Positions 35,521-44,812 are shown, counted from the stretch's first letter. The stretch: DNA of 64,000 nucleotides from Paenibacillus sedimenti (GCF_014534655.1 NZ_JACVVD010000001.1:682001-746000); one strand, 5' to 3'. Translations and numbers: made by a program. Notes: generated by a model not told the origin, from the letters alone.

Positions 35521-36729
35521 ATGATTGATGAAGGCGTAAGAGAAACAGATGAGCTGCTAGCTGAAGCGGAAGCTTCCATTTTGTTTACGGCCAAGCGCCC
35601 GCCGGTGGTTATGGAGCGCGGCAAAGGCATGTATGTGTGGGATACCGACGGGAACAGGTATCTCGACTTTATCGGCGGATGGGCCGTCACTTGCCTCGGG
35701 CATTCGCCGGATGTGCTGAAAGATGCGCTTGAGCGGCAAGCGTCCCAGCTAGTGAATGTCAGTCCGGCGTTTTACAATAAGCCGATGATCGAACTCGCCA
35801 GCTTGCTCACGAAGATTTCCGGTTTTGACCGGGTATTTTTCGGAAGCAGCGGGGCGGAAGCGAATGAGAGTGCCATTAAGCTGGCACGCAAATATGGCGC
35901 CATTCGCAAGGGCGGCGCCTATGAGATCATAACGGCGACCAACAGCTTCCACGGACGTACGTTAGCGATGATGTCAGCGACCGGCAAGGCCCAATGGCAG
36001 CAGCTTTTTGCGCCCAAGCTGCCTGGTTTCCTTCACGTTCCCTTAAACGATTGGGAAGCGATGTCTCAGGCGATCGGCCCGGGCACGTGCGCAGTGATGC
36101 TGGAGCCGGTTCAAGGTGAGGGCGGCGTCCATGCCGTGGATGCCGATTATTTGGCGCAGCTTCGCAAAAAGTGCGATGATGAGGGGATTTTGCTTATTTT
36201 TGACGAGATCCAAACGGGGATCGGGCGGACCGGCACCATGTTTGCGTTTGAGCATTTTGGCATTCGGCCGGATATACTGACGCTTGCTAAAGGGATAGGC
36301 GGCGGTTTCCCGCTATCGGCCATGCTCACCAAAGAGGAGCTCAATTTGTTCGAACCAGGCGACCAGGGAGGGACTTATACCGGTCAACCGCTTGCGATGG
36401 CCGCAGGATTAGCCGTCGTGGGAGAAGTTATCCGTCTTAACTTGCCGGAGTATGCAGCCGTTCAGGGAGATTATCTGATAAGCGGGCTTCGCAGCATGCA
36501 GACCAAATACAAGCTTGAGCATATTCGCGGAAAAGGTTTGCTGCTTGCGTTCGATCTGCCTGAACCAAAGGGAGCTGAATTGGTTGCAGACTGCATGAAA
36601 GAAGGATTGCTTATCGATTCGCCGAGCCCGCGGACGATTCGCCTGATGCCCGCCCTTAACGTATCGAAGGCGCATATTGATGAGATGCTCGGTATTTTTG
36701 GCCGGGTGATGGATCGGTTGTGGGGTTGA
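35521..36729 (+). CDS. Class III PLP aminotransferase (acetylornithine aminotransferase-like)
   Basis: 402 aa. FFGSSGAEANESAIKLAR, NSFHGRT, LEPVQGEGGVH, IFDEIQTGIGRTG and the PLP-binding Lys in LAKGIGGGFPLSA are all intact. Closest in pattern to ArgD/ornithine-type transaminases, but no arginine gene is nearby, so another omega-amine substrate is possible. Start ATG 35521, 6 bp after GAGGTG. Its TGA overlaps the ATG of the AraC gene by one base (TGATG). Confidence 0.9.
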   Translation: MIDEGVRETDELLAEAEASILFTAKRPPVVMERGKGMYVWDTDGNRYLDFIGGWAVTCLGHSPDVLKDALERQASQLVNVSPAFYNKPMIELASLLTKISGFDRVFFGSSGAEANESAIKLARKYGAIRKGGAYEIITATNSFHGRTLAMMSATGKAQWQQLFAPKLPGFLHVPLNDWEAMSQAIGPGTCAVMLEPVQGEGGVHAVDADYLAQLRKKCDDEGILLIFDEIQTGIGRTGTMFAFEHFGIRPDILTLAKGIGGGFPLSAMLTKEELNLFEPGDQGGTYTGQPLAMAAGLAVVGEVIRLNLPEYAAVQGDYLISGLRSMQTKYKLEHIRGKGLLLAFDLPEPKGAELVADCMKEGLLIDSPSPRTIRLMPALNVSKAHIDEMLGIFGRVMDRLWG

Positions 36730-37634
36730 TGAGCACCCGGTTGTTTCAACAAATTCTAATGGAGCGGGACTACCATCCGCAGGTGCTCGCCTATTATTTT
36801 AAACAATGGAACGGCTTTGTCATGCCCTTTCACCGCCATGATGCCACCGAGATCATGTATACGATTCATGGTTCCTGTGAAATTGAAATTCAGACTCAGC
36901 TGGAGAGTTATGACAGCGTAAGCCTGAAAAAGGGCGAATTCATGATTTTGGACGCAAATGTACCGCATCGCCTCATTGTCGACGAAGCGAATCCTTGCCG
37001 AATGCTCAATGTCGAGTTCCGTTTTATCGAGAGCAGAGGCGTGATGCCGTCCATCAAGCAGTTGGCTGCCGAGGAGACCGTTCTGTCGAACCTGCTCGAG
37101 GTACAGTCCCCATACCTTGTGCTTCGCGACCCGGATGAGGTCTATCACATTATGAAAAGCCTCGTGCTGGAGCTCGATAAGCCCGGAACGAAAAGCGATA
37201 CGATGGTACATTTACTCATTGCGCAGCTGCTCCTTCGAATCTCCAGGCTCCGGAGCGAAGCCGTCAGTAGCGAGCAGCCGCAAAGCGACTGGTATGTCAA
37301 GATGAGCATTGATTTTCTCCATCAAAATTATGACAGGGACATCCAAGTGAAGGATATCGCGGGGGCCGTAAATCTGCACCCGGGCTATTTGCAGCGCATC
37401 TTCAAAGCGCAGACGAAACAAACGCTGATGGAATACTTAACGATGATCCGCATGGAAAAGGCTAAAATGCTTCTGATTGAAACGGACGTGCCTATCGCGG
37501 AAATATGCGATTACGTCGGCGTAGGCAGCCGCCAGTATTTCCATATGCTTTTCAAAACATATACCGACAAGACACCTCTCGAATATCGCAAATCGGTTTC
37601 GGCACATAAGTGGGACTACCCGAAAGAAAGTTAG
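36729..37634 (+). CDS. AraC-family regulator with cupin sensor domain
   Basis: 301 aa: N-terminal cupin (PFHRHDATEIMYTIHG, then KKGEFMILDANVPHRL) and a C-terminal AraC double HTH (IKDIAGAVNLHPGYLQRIFKAQT-like and VGVGSRQYFHMLFKTYTDKTPLEYR). The ATG overlaps the aminotransferase stop (TGATG). The GH4 gene lies 107 bp downstream with its own regulatory region, so this protein may control it (inference). Confidence 0.9.
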   Translation: MSTRLFQQILMERDYHPQVLAYYFKQWNGFVMPFHRHDATEIMYTIHGSCEIEIQTQLESYDSVSLKKGEFMILDANVPHRLIVDEANPCRMLNVEFRFIESRGVMPSIKQLAAEETVLSNLLEVQSPYLVLRDPDEVYHIMKSLVLELDKPGTKSDTMVHLLIAQLLLRISRLRSEAVSSEQPQSDWYVKMSIDFLHQNYDRDIQVKDIAGAVNLHPGYLQRIFKAQTKQTLMEYLTMIRMEKAKMLLIETDVPIAEICDYVGVGSRQYFHMLFKTYTDKTPLEYRKSVSAHKWDYPKES

Positions 37635-37671
37635 AATTTTTGACATTTTACTTATGAAATGGTGAGGAATT

Positions 37672-37685
37672 TGATAACGCTCTCT
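37672..37685 (+). promoter_or_regulatory. cre-like site before the GH4 gene
   Basis: TGATAACGCTCTCT matches 12 of 14 positions of TGWAANCGNTNWCA. It lies upstream of a TACAAT box (37699-37704) and 57 bp before the GTG start. Position and sequence suit CcpA repression. Confidence 0.35.
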
Positions 37686-37741
37686 CATTGTCGCTTGCTA
37701 CAATGGAAACTGTAAAAGTAACGACAGAGAGGAAGATGGAC

Positions 37742-39247
37742 GTGTCATTTAAAGTTGTTTTTGTTGGGGCAGGGAGCATTGGATTTACAAGAGGCTTGCT
37801 GCGTGATTTACTGTCGGTACCCGAACTGCAGCAGATTCAAGTGGCTTTTACGGACATTAACCAGCATAATCTGGATATGGTGACGGAGCTGTGCCAGAGA
37901 GATATTCGCGAAAACGGCCTGTCCATCCAAATTCAAGCGACGACGGATCGCAGAGAAGCGCTGAAAGATGCCAAATACGTCCTGTGTACGATTCGCGTAG
38001 GTGGCTTGGAAGCTTTTGCTACGGATGTGGATATCCCGCTAAAATACGGCGTTGATCAGTGTGTCGGGGACACTTTGTGTGCGGGCGGCATTATGTACGG
38101 ACAGCGAGGCATAGCTGAGATGCTCAATATTTGCAAAGACATTCGCGAAGTCGCGCATCCTGACGTCCTGCTGCTCAATTATGCGAATCCGATGGCGATG
38201 CTGACTTGGGCGTGCAATAAGTATGGCGGCGTTCGTACGATCGGACTGTGCCATGGCGTTCAGCACGGTCATCATCAAATTGCCGAGGCGTTCGGGCTGA
38301 AGCAAGATGAAGTGGACATCATTTGCGCCGGCATCAATCATCAAACGTGGTATGTGCAGGTGCGCCACAATGGGGAAGATTTGACAGGGAAGCTGCTGGA
38401 AGCATTCGAGAATCACCCGGAATTCGCCCGCACGGAAAAAGTGCGCATCGATATGCTGCGCCGCTTCGGCTATTACAGCACGGAATCGAACGGACACTTA
38501 AGCGAGTATGTGCCGTGGTATCGCAAGCGTCCGAGCGAGATTCAGGACTGGATCGACCTTGGAAGCTGGATCAATGGAGAGACTGGCGGCTATTTGCGCG
38601 TATGCACGGAAGGACGCAGCTGGTTCGAGACCGACTTCCCGAATTGGATGAAGGACCCGGCTTTCGTGTATGCGCAGGATAAGCGTAGCCAGGAGCACGG
38701 CTCCTACATCATCGAGGGCTTGGAGACCGGACGCTTGTATCGCGGTCACTTCAATGTGGTGAACAACGGCGTCATCGCTAACTTGCCGAAAGATGCGGTT
38801 ATCGAAGCGCCTGGTTATGTGGATCGCAACGGTATCTCCATGCCGCGCATCGGAGAGTTGCCGCTCGGACCGGCTGCCGTATGCAATGTCAGCATTTCCG
38901 TGCAGCGACTTGCCGTGGAAGCGGCGGTGCATGGCAATGATAAGCTGCTGCGCCAAGCGTTCATGATGGATCCGCTAGTCGGCGCAGTTTGCAATCCGAA
39001 GGAAATTTGGCAATTGGTCGACGAGATGCTGGTCGCCGGCGAACCGTGGCTCCCTCAATATACGGCCGCCATTGCCGAAGCGAAGCAGCGCCTTGCAACC
39101 GGGAACCTGCTGCCGACTCGTCAGTACGAAGGAGCAGCCCGTCTAAAGGTCAAAAGCGTAGAAGAAATGCAGCAGGACCGCGAAGCCGCAAACAAAAACG
39201 CCGGTGAAGCGGATAAGGGGAAGGATCGCGCCGCTGTCAGTTCTTAA
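37742..39247 (+). CDS. GH4 NAD-dependent glycosidase (MelA/LplD-like)
   Basis: About 501 aa, redox-mechanism family 4. N-terminal dinucleotide fold VVFVGAGSIGF, GDTLCAGGIMYGQR loop, YANPMAM, and the metal-ligand Cys-His pair in LCHGVQHG (Cys about residue 170) plus GINHQTW. The diagnostic tetrad reads CHGV, neither the CHSV of alpha-galactosidase MelA nor the CHEV of alpha-galacturonidase LplD, so substrate is left open; context favours a galacturonide or galactoside. GAGG at 37729-37732 suits GTG 37742; ATG 37736 is possible. The Lys/Glu-rich tail (from about 480) looks like a disordered extension. Confidence 0.9.
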   Translation: MSFKVVFVGAGSIGFTRGLLRDLLSVPELQQIQVAFTDINQHNLDMVTELCQRDIRENGLSIQIQATTDRREALKDAKYVLCTIRVGGLEAFATDVDIPLKYGVDQCVGDTLCAGGIMYGQRGIAEMLNICKDIREVAHPDVLLLNYANPMAMLTWACNKYGGVRTIGLCHGVQHGHHQIAEAFGLKQDEVDIICAGINHQTWYVQVRHNGEDLTGKLLEAFENHPEFARTEKVRIDMLRRFGYYSTESNGHLSEYVPWYRKRPSEIQDWIDLGSWINGETGGYLRVCTEGRSWFETDFPNWMKDPAFVYAQDKRSQEHGSYIIEGLETGRLYRGHFNVVNNGVIANLPKDAVIEAPGYVDRNGISMPRIGELPLGPAAVCNVSISVQRLAVEAAVHGNDKLLRQAFMMDPLVGAVCNPKEIWQLVDEMLVAGEPWLPQYTAAIAEAKQRLATGNLLPTRQYEGAARLKVKSVEEMQQDREAANKNAGEADKGKDRAAVSS

Positions 39248-39248
39248 A

Positions 39249-39297
39249 TGTTCATTTGCATTCAAGTGTGTTCATATATGTTCTTATCGGTTATAAT
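39249..39297 (+). promoter_or_regulatory. Four 10-bp-phased repeats and TATAAT box before the cupin gene
   Basis: TGTTCAT (39249), CATTCAA (39259), TGTTCAT (39269) and TGTTCTT (39279) recur every 10 bp, followed by a perfect TATAAT (39292-39297). The last two overlap the -35 region, as expected for a repressor. A small AGGAC/GTCCT hairpin followed by T5 (39315-39334) lies in the leader. GTTCATATA is shared with the kduI repeats. Confidence 0.5.
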
Positions 39298-39377
39298 GTA
39301 GGAGCAAGCGAGGGAGGACGGCTTGGTCCTTTTTCGTTTCGTATTCAACCGTTGGACAGCGAAAGGGGAAAGCTCGA

Positions 39378-39695
39378 ATGTCGAATATCGGAGTTTGGGA
39401 ACCGGCAGAACCAGGCGTGAAGCGCTGTATTTTGAAAGCTGAAGTGGGACTTATGATGATGGAGGTTCACTTTGAACCTGGAGCCGTCGGCTATCAGCAC
39501 AGCCACGTTCATGAACAAATGTCGTATTGCTTGAAAGGCAAGATCGAATTCACGATAAATGGCGAAAAGACGACGATCGAGCAAGGACAAACGATTTATA
39601 TACCGAGCGGGGCTCAGCATGGCGTCACCGCTCTGGAAGCTTCGGCGCTTCTTGACGTATTTACGCCGATTAGAGAGGATCTTGTGAAACGATAA
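39378..39695 (+). CDS. Small single-domain cupin (105 aa)
   Basis: Single-domain cupin with the two conserved motifs: GYQHSHVHEQMSYCLKGKIEF (His, His, Glu/Gln metal ligands) and the later IPSGAQHGVTAL (His). GAAAGGGGAAAG precedes the ATG. Resembles KdgF-type cupins that linearise unsaturated uronate in pectin and alginate catabolism (established for that family). With kduI/kduD nearby, a KdgF role is plausible but not proven. It has its own promoter and a terminator. Confidence 0.85.
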   Translation: MSNIGVWEPAEPGVKRCILKAEVGLMMMEVHFEPGAVGYQHSHVHEQMSYCLKGKIEFTINGEKTTIEQGQTIYIPSGAQHGVTALEASALLDVFTPIREDLVKR

Positions 39696-39705
39696 GGGTA
39701 TTCCC

Positions 39706-39731
39706 CAGTTGCGTCTGCAGCTGTTTTTTTT
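39706..39731 (+). terminator. Terminator after the cupin gene
   Basis: CAGTTGC / GCAGCTG (one G-T pair) forms a 7-bp stem with a GTCT loop and eight T. Confidence 0.85.
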
Positions 39732-39741
39732 GCAAATGTAA

Positions 39742-39755
39742 TGAATGCGTTTACA
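39742..39755 (+). promoter_or_regulatory. cre site before the YesM-like kinase
   Basis: TGAATGCGTTTACA matches 13 of 14 positions of TGWAANCGNTNWCA. It covers an in-frame ATG at 39745, which therefore is not likely the start; GTG 39781 is. Suggests carbon catabolite control of the two-component pair. Confidence 0.5.
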
Positions 39756-39780
39756 AGTGCTTCGGAGATGGGGGACGAAA

Positions 39781-41625
39781 GTGGGCAGAAGAGGACGAAA
39801 AGCGTGGATCTGGTTTTATCGCAGCTTATTTTTACGCGATCGGCCGCTAACCGTGAAGCTGCTTGTGTATTCGGCCATGCTAGTTGTCATCCCGCTGATG
39901 GTCGTTGGAATGATTTCGTTTCAGAAATCGTCGGAAGTGCTGCGTGAGGAAGCGAATCTGAGCAACCGGCAAATTATTGAGCAGGTGAAGCTGCATATCG
40001 AGTATTACATTCGCGATTTCGAGATCGATTCAATCCGCATGCAAAATCATCCGTCTATGCAGCAATTTTTGCGGATGACCAGCGTGCAGGAAGTGGAGAG
40101 ATCGGGCATACGCGAGCCTATGATGCAACTGCTGGGGGATACGGCTTATTCGCGTTCCGATATTTCCCGCATCATGCTGATTATGGAGAATCAGACCGTG
40201 CTGGATACGAGCATGAACAAAAATGTAACGCCGGCGCTGCAGCTGATCAAGGAGCCTTGGTTTCAAAGCGTTCCGCCGAACAGCGATATTATGCTGACGA
40301 TAAGGCCTCCCTCCGTACGTTATGAGCTGGAAGCCATGCCGGTTCTTTCCATCGTAAAGCGTTTGGTCAGCCCCAATACACTGGAGCCTGTAGCGACGCT
40401 GATTATGGAAGTGAACTTTAAACGTATTCAAGAGATTGCCGACCGGGTAACGATCGGCAGGACAGGCTATTTGTCGATCCTGGATCCGCAGGGCAAGTAC
40501 ATTTATTCTCCGGAGTATTCGGAAATTGGCCATCTGGCGCCATGGGAGAAATTGAAGTGGATTTTGCAGCAGGATAGCGGCTCTTATCAATCTCAGTCGG
40601 GCGACAAGCCCTTTTACACCTTCAGTCGTTCTGCCTACTTGAATTGGCGTTTAGTCACAACAGTTCCTGAGCATGAGCTGATGCGCGGAACGACATTCAT
40701 CAGGCAAACGATATGGTGGACGGTTATCATCACCCTTGTTATCGCATACTTGATCGGCATCGGTTTCGCGGCAAGTATTGTTCGACCGGTGAGAGCGCTG
40801 CAATTTTTCATGAAACGGGTGAAAGAGGGCGATTTTCATGCCAGGGCGGATATTGAATCGAAAGATGAGATTGGGCAATTAACAAACGATTTCAACAAAA
40901 TGGTGGATAAGCTTCAGGTTCTGCTGGATGAAATATACGTATCGCAGTTAAGAGAAACCGACCTGCAGCTGAGACAAAAGGAAACCGAGCTGAAAGTACT
41001 GCAGTCCCAAGTCAATCCGCACTTCCTGATGAATGCGTTAGAAACTGTGCGGGGGATGGCGCTTGAAAAAGATATGTCCGATATTTCCGATCTTGTCGCT
41101 TCGCTTGGAAGGCTGCTGCGGTATAATTTGAACCATGCCGGAGCCACGATCTCGCTGCGGGATGAAATCCTGATCTGCGATCTTTACCTGCGCATTCAGA
41201 AATACCGTTTCGAAGAAAAGCTCACTTATGAGTTTCATATACCCAGTTGGGCGGAGGATCAGCCGATTGCCAAATTCGTGCTCCAGCCGCTCGTGGAAAA
41301 CTGTGTCATTCACGGCATTGAAACAAGCGCACAGCCTGTTCATATCGACATATCGGTGAAACGGCAAGGGAAGCATCAATACGTAGTGGAGCTGAAGGAC
41401 AGCGGGGTCGGTATTTCGAGGTCGAGGCTGAGCGAATTGCAAACGGATTTGCATCAAAAAGATATGCTTACCGCAGATTCTCACATCGGAATCGTCAATG
41501 TTCACCGCCGCATCGCCTACTTGTTCGGAGAGGCATACGGCATCGAGCTTGAAAGTGAAGCGGGAATTGGAACTTTGGTGCGAATCAAACTGCCGCTAAG
41601 CATTCAAATAGAAAAGGGAGCGTAG
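39781..41625 (+). CDS. YesM-like (LytS-type) sensor histidine kinase
   Basis: About 614 aa. TM1 follows the basic start (LTVKLLVYSAMLVVIPLMVVG), then an extracellular Cache sensor, TM2 (TVIITLVIAYLIGIGFAASIV), HAMP, the phospho-acceptor SQVNPHFLMNALETVRG (the usual Tyr after FL is Met here) and HATPase boxes ENCVIHGIE and DSGVGIS. The start is GTG 39781 after GGGGGA. Its response regulator follows after 6 bp. Convergent with the TRAP operon it probably controls. Confidence 0.9.
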   Translation: MGRRGRKAWIWFYRSLFLRDRPLTVKLLVYSAMLVVIPLMVVGMISFQKSSEVLREEANLSNRQIIEQVKLHIEYYIRDFEIDSIRMQNHPSMQQFLRMTSVQEVERSGIREPMMQLLGDTAYSRSDISRIMLIMENQTVLDTSMNKNVTPALQLIKEPWFQSVPPNSDIMLTIRPPSVRYELEAMPVLSIVKRLVSPNTLEPVATLIMEVNFKRIQEIADRVTIGRTGYLSILDPQGKYIYSPEYSEIGHLAPWEKLKWILQQDSGSYQSQSGDKPFYTFSRSAYLNWRLVTTVPEHELMRGTTFIRQTIWWTVIITLVIAYLIGIGFAASIVRPVRALQFFMKRVKEGDFHARADIESKDEIGQLTNDFNKMVDKLQVLLDEIYVSQLRETDLQLRQKETELKVLQSQVNPHFLMNALETVRGMALEKDMSDISDLVASLGRLLRYNLNHAGATISLRDEILICDLYLRIQKYRFEEKLTYEFHIPSWAEDQPIAKFVLQPLVENCVIHGIETSAQPVHIDISVKRQGKHQYVVELKDSGVGISRSRLSELQTDLHQKDMLTADSHIGIVNVHRRIAYLFGEAYGIELESEAGIGTLVRIKLPLSIQIEKGA

Positions 41626-41631
41626 AAAGTC

Positions 41632-42408
41632 ATGTACAAAATCATTCTGGCCGATGACGAAAGATGGGTTCGCATCGTGCTGCGAAAAGCTGTGGAACAA
41701 TCGCAGCTCCCTTTTAACATTATGACGGAGTGCGCAAATGGTTTGGAAGCTTTGGATGCGCTGCAGCAGCTTGGTGCGGATTTGATCATCTCCGATGTGA
41801 AAATGCCGGTCATGGACGGAATCGCATTGGCGGAGCAAATGGCCACGATGCGCGCTAGTTTAATTCTCGTCAGCGGCTATGATGATTTTCAGCTGGCGCA
41901 GAAAGCGATACGCTTCGGGGTCAAGGACTACTTGCTGAAGCCCGTTGAAACAGAAGCGATGGCCGATTGCCTGTGGAGATGGATGCGGGCGCAAGAAGCG
42001 AAGAAGGAAGCGAGCAAGGTCGATTTACCGGAGATCGGAGCCGCGGGATTGTCTACCATCGAACAGGTCAGGCAGTTTATTGCTTCCAATTTATCGCGAG
42101 ACATCACCTTGTCCGATGCAGCATCGTCCGTGCACTTGAATCCCAGCTACTTGAGCCAGCTGTTCAAACAGCAGACCGGCGGAAAGTTCGTTGATTATGT
42201 CATCGAAATGCGTATGGAAGAAGCCAAAAAGCTGCTTTTAAAAACATCGCTGCGTGTATCCGAAATTGCGGAACGGCTCGGTTACAGCGATATCTCTTAT
42301 TTTAGCAATACGTTTAAAAAGCTGTCCGGCTGCTCGCCTTTGGAGTATAGAAAATACGAAGTCCGGACAGTTGAAAAAGAAAAAGGACATTCCACGGGTT
42401 TAAGCTGA
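41632..42408 (+). CDS. YesN-like response regulator with AraC domain (short form)
   Basis: 258 aa: receiver (IILADDERWVRIV, phospho-Asp in LIISDVKMPVMDG, Lys in DYLLKPV) joined almost directly to an AraC double HTH (AASSVHLNPSYLSQLFKQQTG and LGYSDISYFSNTFKKLSGCSPLEYRK). It lacks the long middle domain of the other YesN-like proteins here (517-533 aa). The 3' end of the gene contains half of the bidirectional terminator. Likely controls dctQMP. Confidence 0.92.
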   Translation: MYKIILADDERWVRIVLRKAVEQSQLPFNIMTECANGLEALDALQQLGADLIISDVKMPVMDGIALAEQMATMRASLILVSGYDDFQLAQKAIRFGVKDYLLKPVETEAMADCLWRWMRAQEAKKEASKVDLPEIGAAGLSTIEQVRQFIASNLSRDITLSDAASSVHLNPSYLSQLFKQQTGGKFVDYVIEMRMEEAKKLLLKTSLRVSEIAERLGYSDISYFSNTFKKLSGCSPLEYRKYEVRTVEKEKGHSTGLS

Positions 42409-42424
42409 CCCGGAGAATGCCCTT
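42381..42424. terminator. Bidirectional terminator between response regulator and dctP
   Basis: AAAGGnCATTC...CGGGT pairs with ACCCG...GAATGnCCTTT. On the minus strand it is followed by TTTTTCTTTTTC, so it mainly ends the TRAP operon. It overlaps the last 27 bases of the regulator gene. Confidence 0.8.
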
Positions 42425-42428
42425 TATG

Positions 42429-43487
42429 CTATTTTTTCGCTTTTTCAATCGCCTCAAGCGTTTCTTTGTAATCATTGCGGTACTTGTCGATGACTGGCTT
42501 TACGGCTTCCTGCCAAGGTTTGAGGTCGGACACCTCGGTAATGGTGACACCGGCCGCCCTCACTTTGGCTTCGGAATCTTTCTCGAATTTCGCCCATTCT
42601 TCTTTTTGTGTTTTGACCGAGTCAAGGGCAGCTTTCTTGATGAGCGCCTTATCATCTGCAGATAGCTTATCCCATGCGACTTTCGAGATCAGAAGCACCT
42701 CCGGAACCCGTTGATGTTGATCGAGGATCAGATTCTTGGCCTGTTGAAAATGATTCGACGAGAAGTAGCTCGGATAGTTGTTCTCCGCGGCATCGATGAT
42801 GCCGGTTTGCAGGGCGTTGAACACATCCCCGTAAGGCATCGGCGTTGCATTGGCGCCAAGGGCGTTCATCAAATCGATATTAACTTTGTTCTGAATGACG
42901 CGAATTTTGAGGCCTTTCAGGTCGGCAATGCTCTTAACCGGTTTCTTGGTGTAAAAATGACGCGCACCGGAGCTGTAATACGCGAGCCCTTTCATGCGGG
43001 AGCTTTCAAGGCTGTCCAGCAGCTTCGTGCCTTGCTCACTCTCAAGAAATCTCCACTGATGCTCGTCATTGTCGAAAATATAGGGCAGGCTGAATACCTC
43101 GTACTGCTTGTTGAAGCCGCCGAGCGCACCGGTGCTGACGCGTGTGAATTCGATTGCGCCGAGCTGTACCTGCTCGATCACGGCTTTCTCTTCGCCAAGC
43201 TGGGAAGAGGGGAACACGTCGATTTTGATGCGCCCTCCGGAGGCTTGATTCACGAGCTCGGCGAATTTTTTATCTCCGATCGTGGTTGGATAATCGGCCG
43301 GATGCGTTTCGGCGAGACGGAAGTTGAGCTTGGGACCGTCCGTTTTTGCGGCTGCTGCTGTTGCAGCTGCTGGCGTGGCGGTTGTACCTGTATTTGTCGG
43401 CGCTGTACCTCCTCCGCAGGCTGTGAGCACCAAGCTGCTGCCAATAATTGTCGTCAGAACAGTCGTGTATTTTTTGAACATTTTCAT
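42429..43487 (-). CDS. dctP: TRAP transporter solute-binding lipoprotein (DctP)
   Basis: 352-aa extracytoplasmic receptor. The signal peptide ends in LTAC (lipobox Cys24), so it is membrane-anchored as in Gram-positives. DctP hallmarks: FRLAETHPADYPTTIGDKKFAELV, LKGLKIRVIQNKVNIDLMNALGANATPMPYGDVFNALQTGIIDAAENN with the carboxylate-binding Arg. TRAP receptors take organic or sugar acids; in this setting a uronate is likely (inference). Last gene of dctQ-dctM-dctP. Confidence 0.94.
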   Translation of the reverse strand: MKMFKKYTTVLTTIIGSSLVLTACGGGTAPTNTGTTATPAAATAAAAKTDGPKLNFRLAETHPADYPTTIGDKKFAELVNQASGGRIKIDVFPSSQLGEEKAVIEQVQLGAIEFTRVSTGALGGFNKQYEVFSLPYIFDNDEHQWRFLESEQGTKLLDSLESSRMKGLAYYSSGARHFYTKKPVKSIADLKGLKIRVIQNKVNIDLMNALGANATPMPYGDVFNALQTGIIDAAENNYPSYFSSNHFQQAKNLILDQHQRVPEVLLISKVAWDKLSADDKALIKKAALDSVKTQKEEWAKFEKDSEAKVRAAGVTITEVSDLKPWQEAVKPVIDKYRNDYKETLEAIEKAKK

Positions 43488-43519
43488 CGTTTGGATTCAC
43501 CCTTTTCGATAAATTTCGA

Positions 43520-44812
43520 TTATTTGAATAAGTTCGGGAGCCACATTACAAGACCGGGTATATAGGTCAAAATCATCAGTACGATACACATGACGTAGAA
43601 GAACGGCATCATCGCCTTAGTGCCTTCGGAGATCGAAATATTGCCGATGGCGGAGCCGACGAATAAGACCGTTCCGACCGGAGGGGTTAGAAGCCCGATG
43701 CCTAAGTTTAGCATCATAATGATCCCGAAGTGAACAGGATCCATGCCGAGTGCGGTGACGACGGGGAGCAGGATCGGCGTCATAATGAGGATGAGAGGAG
43801 CCATATCCATCGGCGCACCGAGCAATAACAGCAAAATGTTAATGATGAGCAGGATGATAAACGGGCTGTCGGTTATGCCGAGCATCCAGTCGGTCAGCAT
43901 GGCAGGTACTTTCAGGAAGGCCAGCACCCAGCTGAACGAAGCCGAAGAGGCGATCAGGAAGAGCACCATCGCGACGGTGCGGAACGTGCGTTTAAGAATT
44001 TTCCACATCCGGCTGACCGGAATATCCCTGTAGATGACAAAGGTCAGAATAAAAGCATATAAGCATGCGAGTGCGCCGCTTTCGGTTGCAGTGAACCAAC
44101 CGGTGAATATGCCGCCGAGAATAATGACGGCCGTCATGAGGGAGAGCAGCCCGTCGCGTACGATTTTCGGAATATCGCGCAACGGAACGGCTTCGCTCTT
44201 GGTGTAGCCGCGTTTGATGGCGATAAAATAGCTGGTGATCATCAAGGAAACGCACAAGATCAAGCCTGGGACAATGCCAGCGAGGAATAGTGATGCGATC
44301 GATATGCCGCCGCCTGCGGCCAATGAGTACAAGACCAAGTTGTGGCTGGGCGGTACGACGACACCCTGTATAGCCGCAGATACGGTTACGCCAACCGAAT
44401 AGTCTGTGTCGTAGCCTTTTTTCTTCATCATCGGGATCATGACGGAGCCGATCGAGGATACGTCGGCGATCGCAGAACCCGAGATGTTGCCGAAAAACAT
44501 GCAGGCCACGCAGTTGACCATGGCTAGGCCACCGCGAATGCCGCCGACAATTACTTGGGCCAGGTTAATGAGGCGCAGCGCCATCTGGCCTTCACCCATA
44601 ATTTGGCCGGCCAGAATAAAGAACGGGATGGTGAGCAGTGAGTACGAATTCATCCCTTGAATCATCGTCTGCCCGATCGTCGCTAGCGGGACTTTCAGGT
44701 ATAGCACCGTCAGAAGGGAAGAGGCGGCAAGCGCAAGCGAAATCGGAAAGCGCAGCACGATTAATCCGACGAAGACAATGCAAAGGATGAGAATAGCTGT
44801 CGTTGAAACCAT
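43520..44812 (-). CDS. dctM: TRAP transporter large permease (DctM)
   Basis: 430 aa with about twelve hydrophobic segments. FFILAGQIMGEG, GNISGSAIADVSSIGSVMIPMM and PPVGTVLFVG are typical DctM blocks. Its ATG directly follows the dctQ stop. It carries out Na+-coupled transport with DctQ. Confidence 0.95.
   Translation of the reverse strand: MVSTTAILILCIVFVGLIVLRFPISLALAASSLLTVLYLKVPLATIGQTMIQGMNSYSLLTIPFFILAGQIMGEGQMALRLINLAQVIVGGIRGGLAMVNCVACMFFGNISGSAIADVSSIGSVMIPMMKKKGYDTDYSVGVTVSAAIQGVVVPPSHNLVLYSLAAGGGISIASLFLAGIVPGLILCVSLMITSYFIAIKRGYTKSEAVPLRDIPKIVRDGLLSLMTAVIILGGIFTGWFTATESGALACLYAFILTFVIYRDIPVSRMWKILKRTFRTVAMVLFLIASSASFSWVLAFLKVPAMLTDWMLGITDSPFIILLIINILLLLLGAPMDMAPLILIMTPILLPVVTALGMDPVHFGIIMMLNLGIGLLTPPVGTVLFVGSAIGNISISEGTKAMMPFFYVMCIVLMILTYIPGLVMWLPNLFK

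Noticed and set aside
37640-37668. Perfect TTGACA as -35 of the GH4 promoter
   Set aside because: No -10-like hexamer lies 16-18 bp downstream; the TACAAT box is about 54 bp away.
42711-43565. 284-aa plus-strand open frame
   Set aside because: Antisense shadow of dctP; the C-terminus is Cys/Gly-rich nonsense opposite the receptor's Ala/Thr tether.
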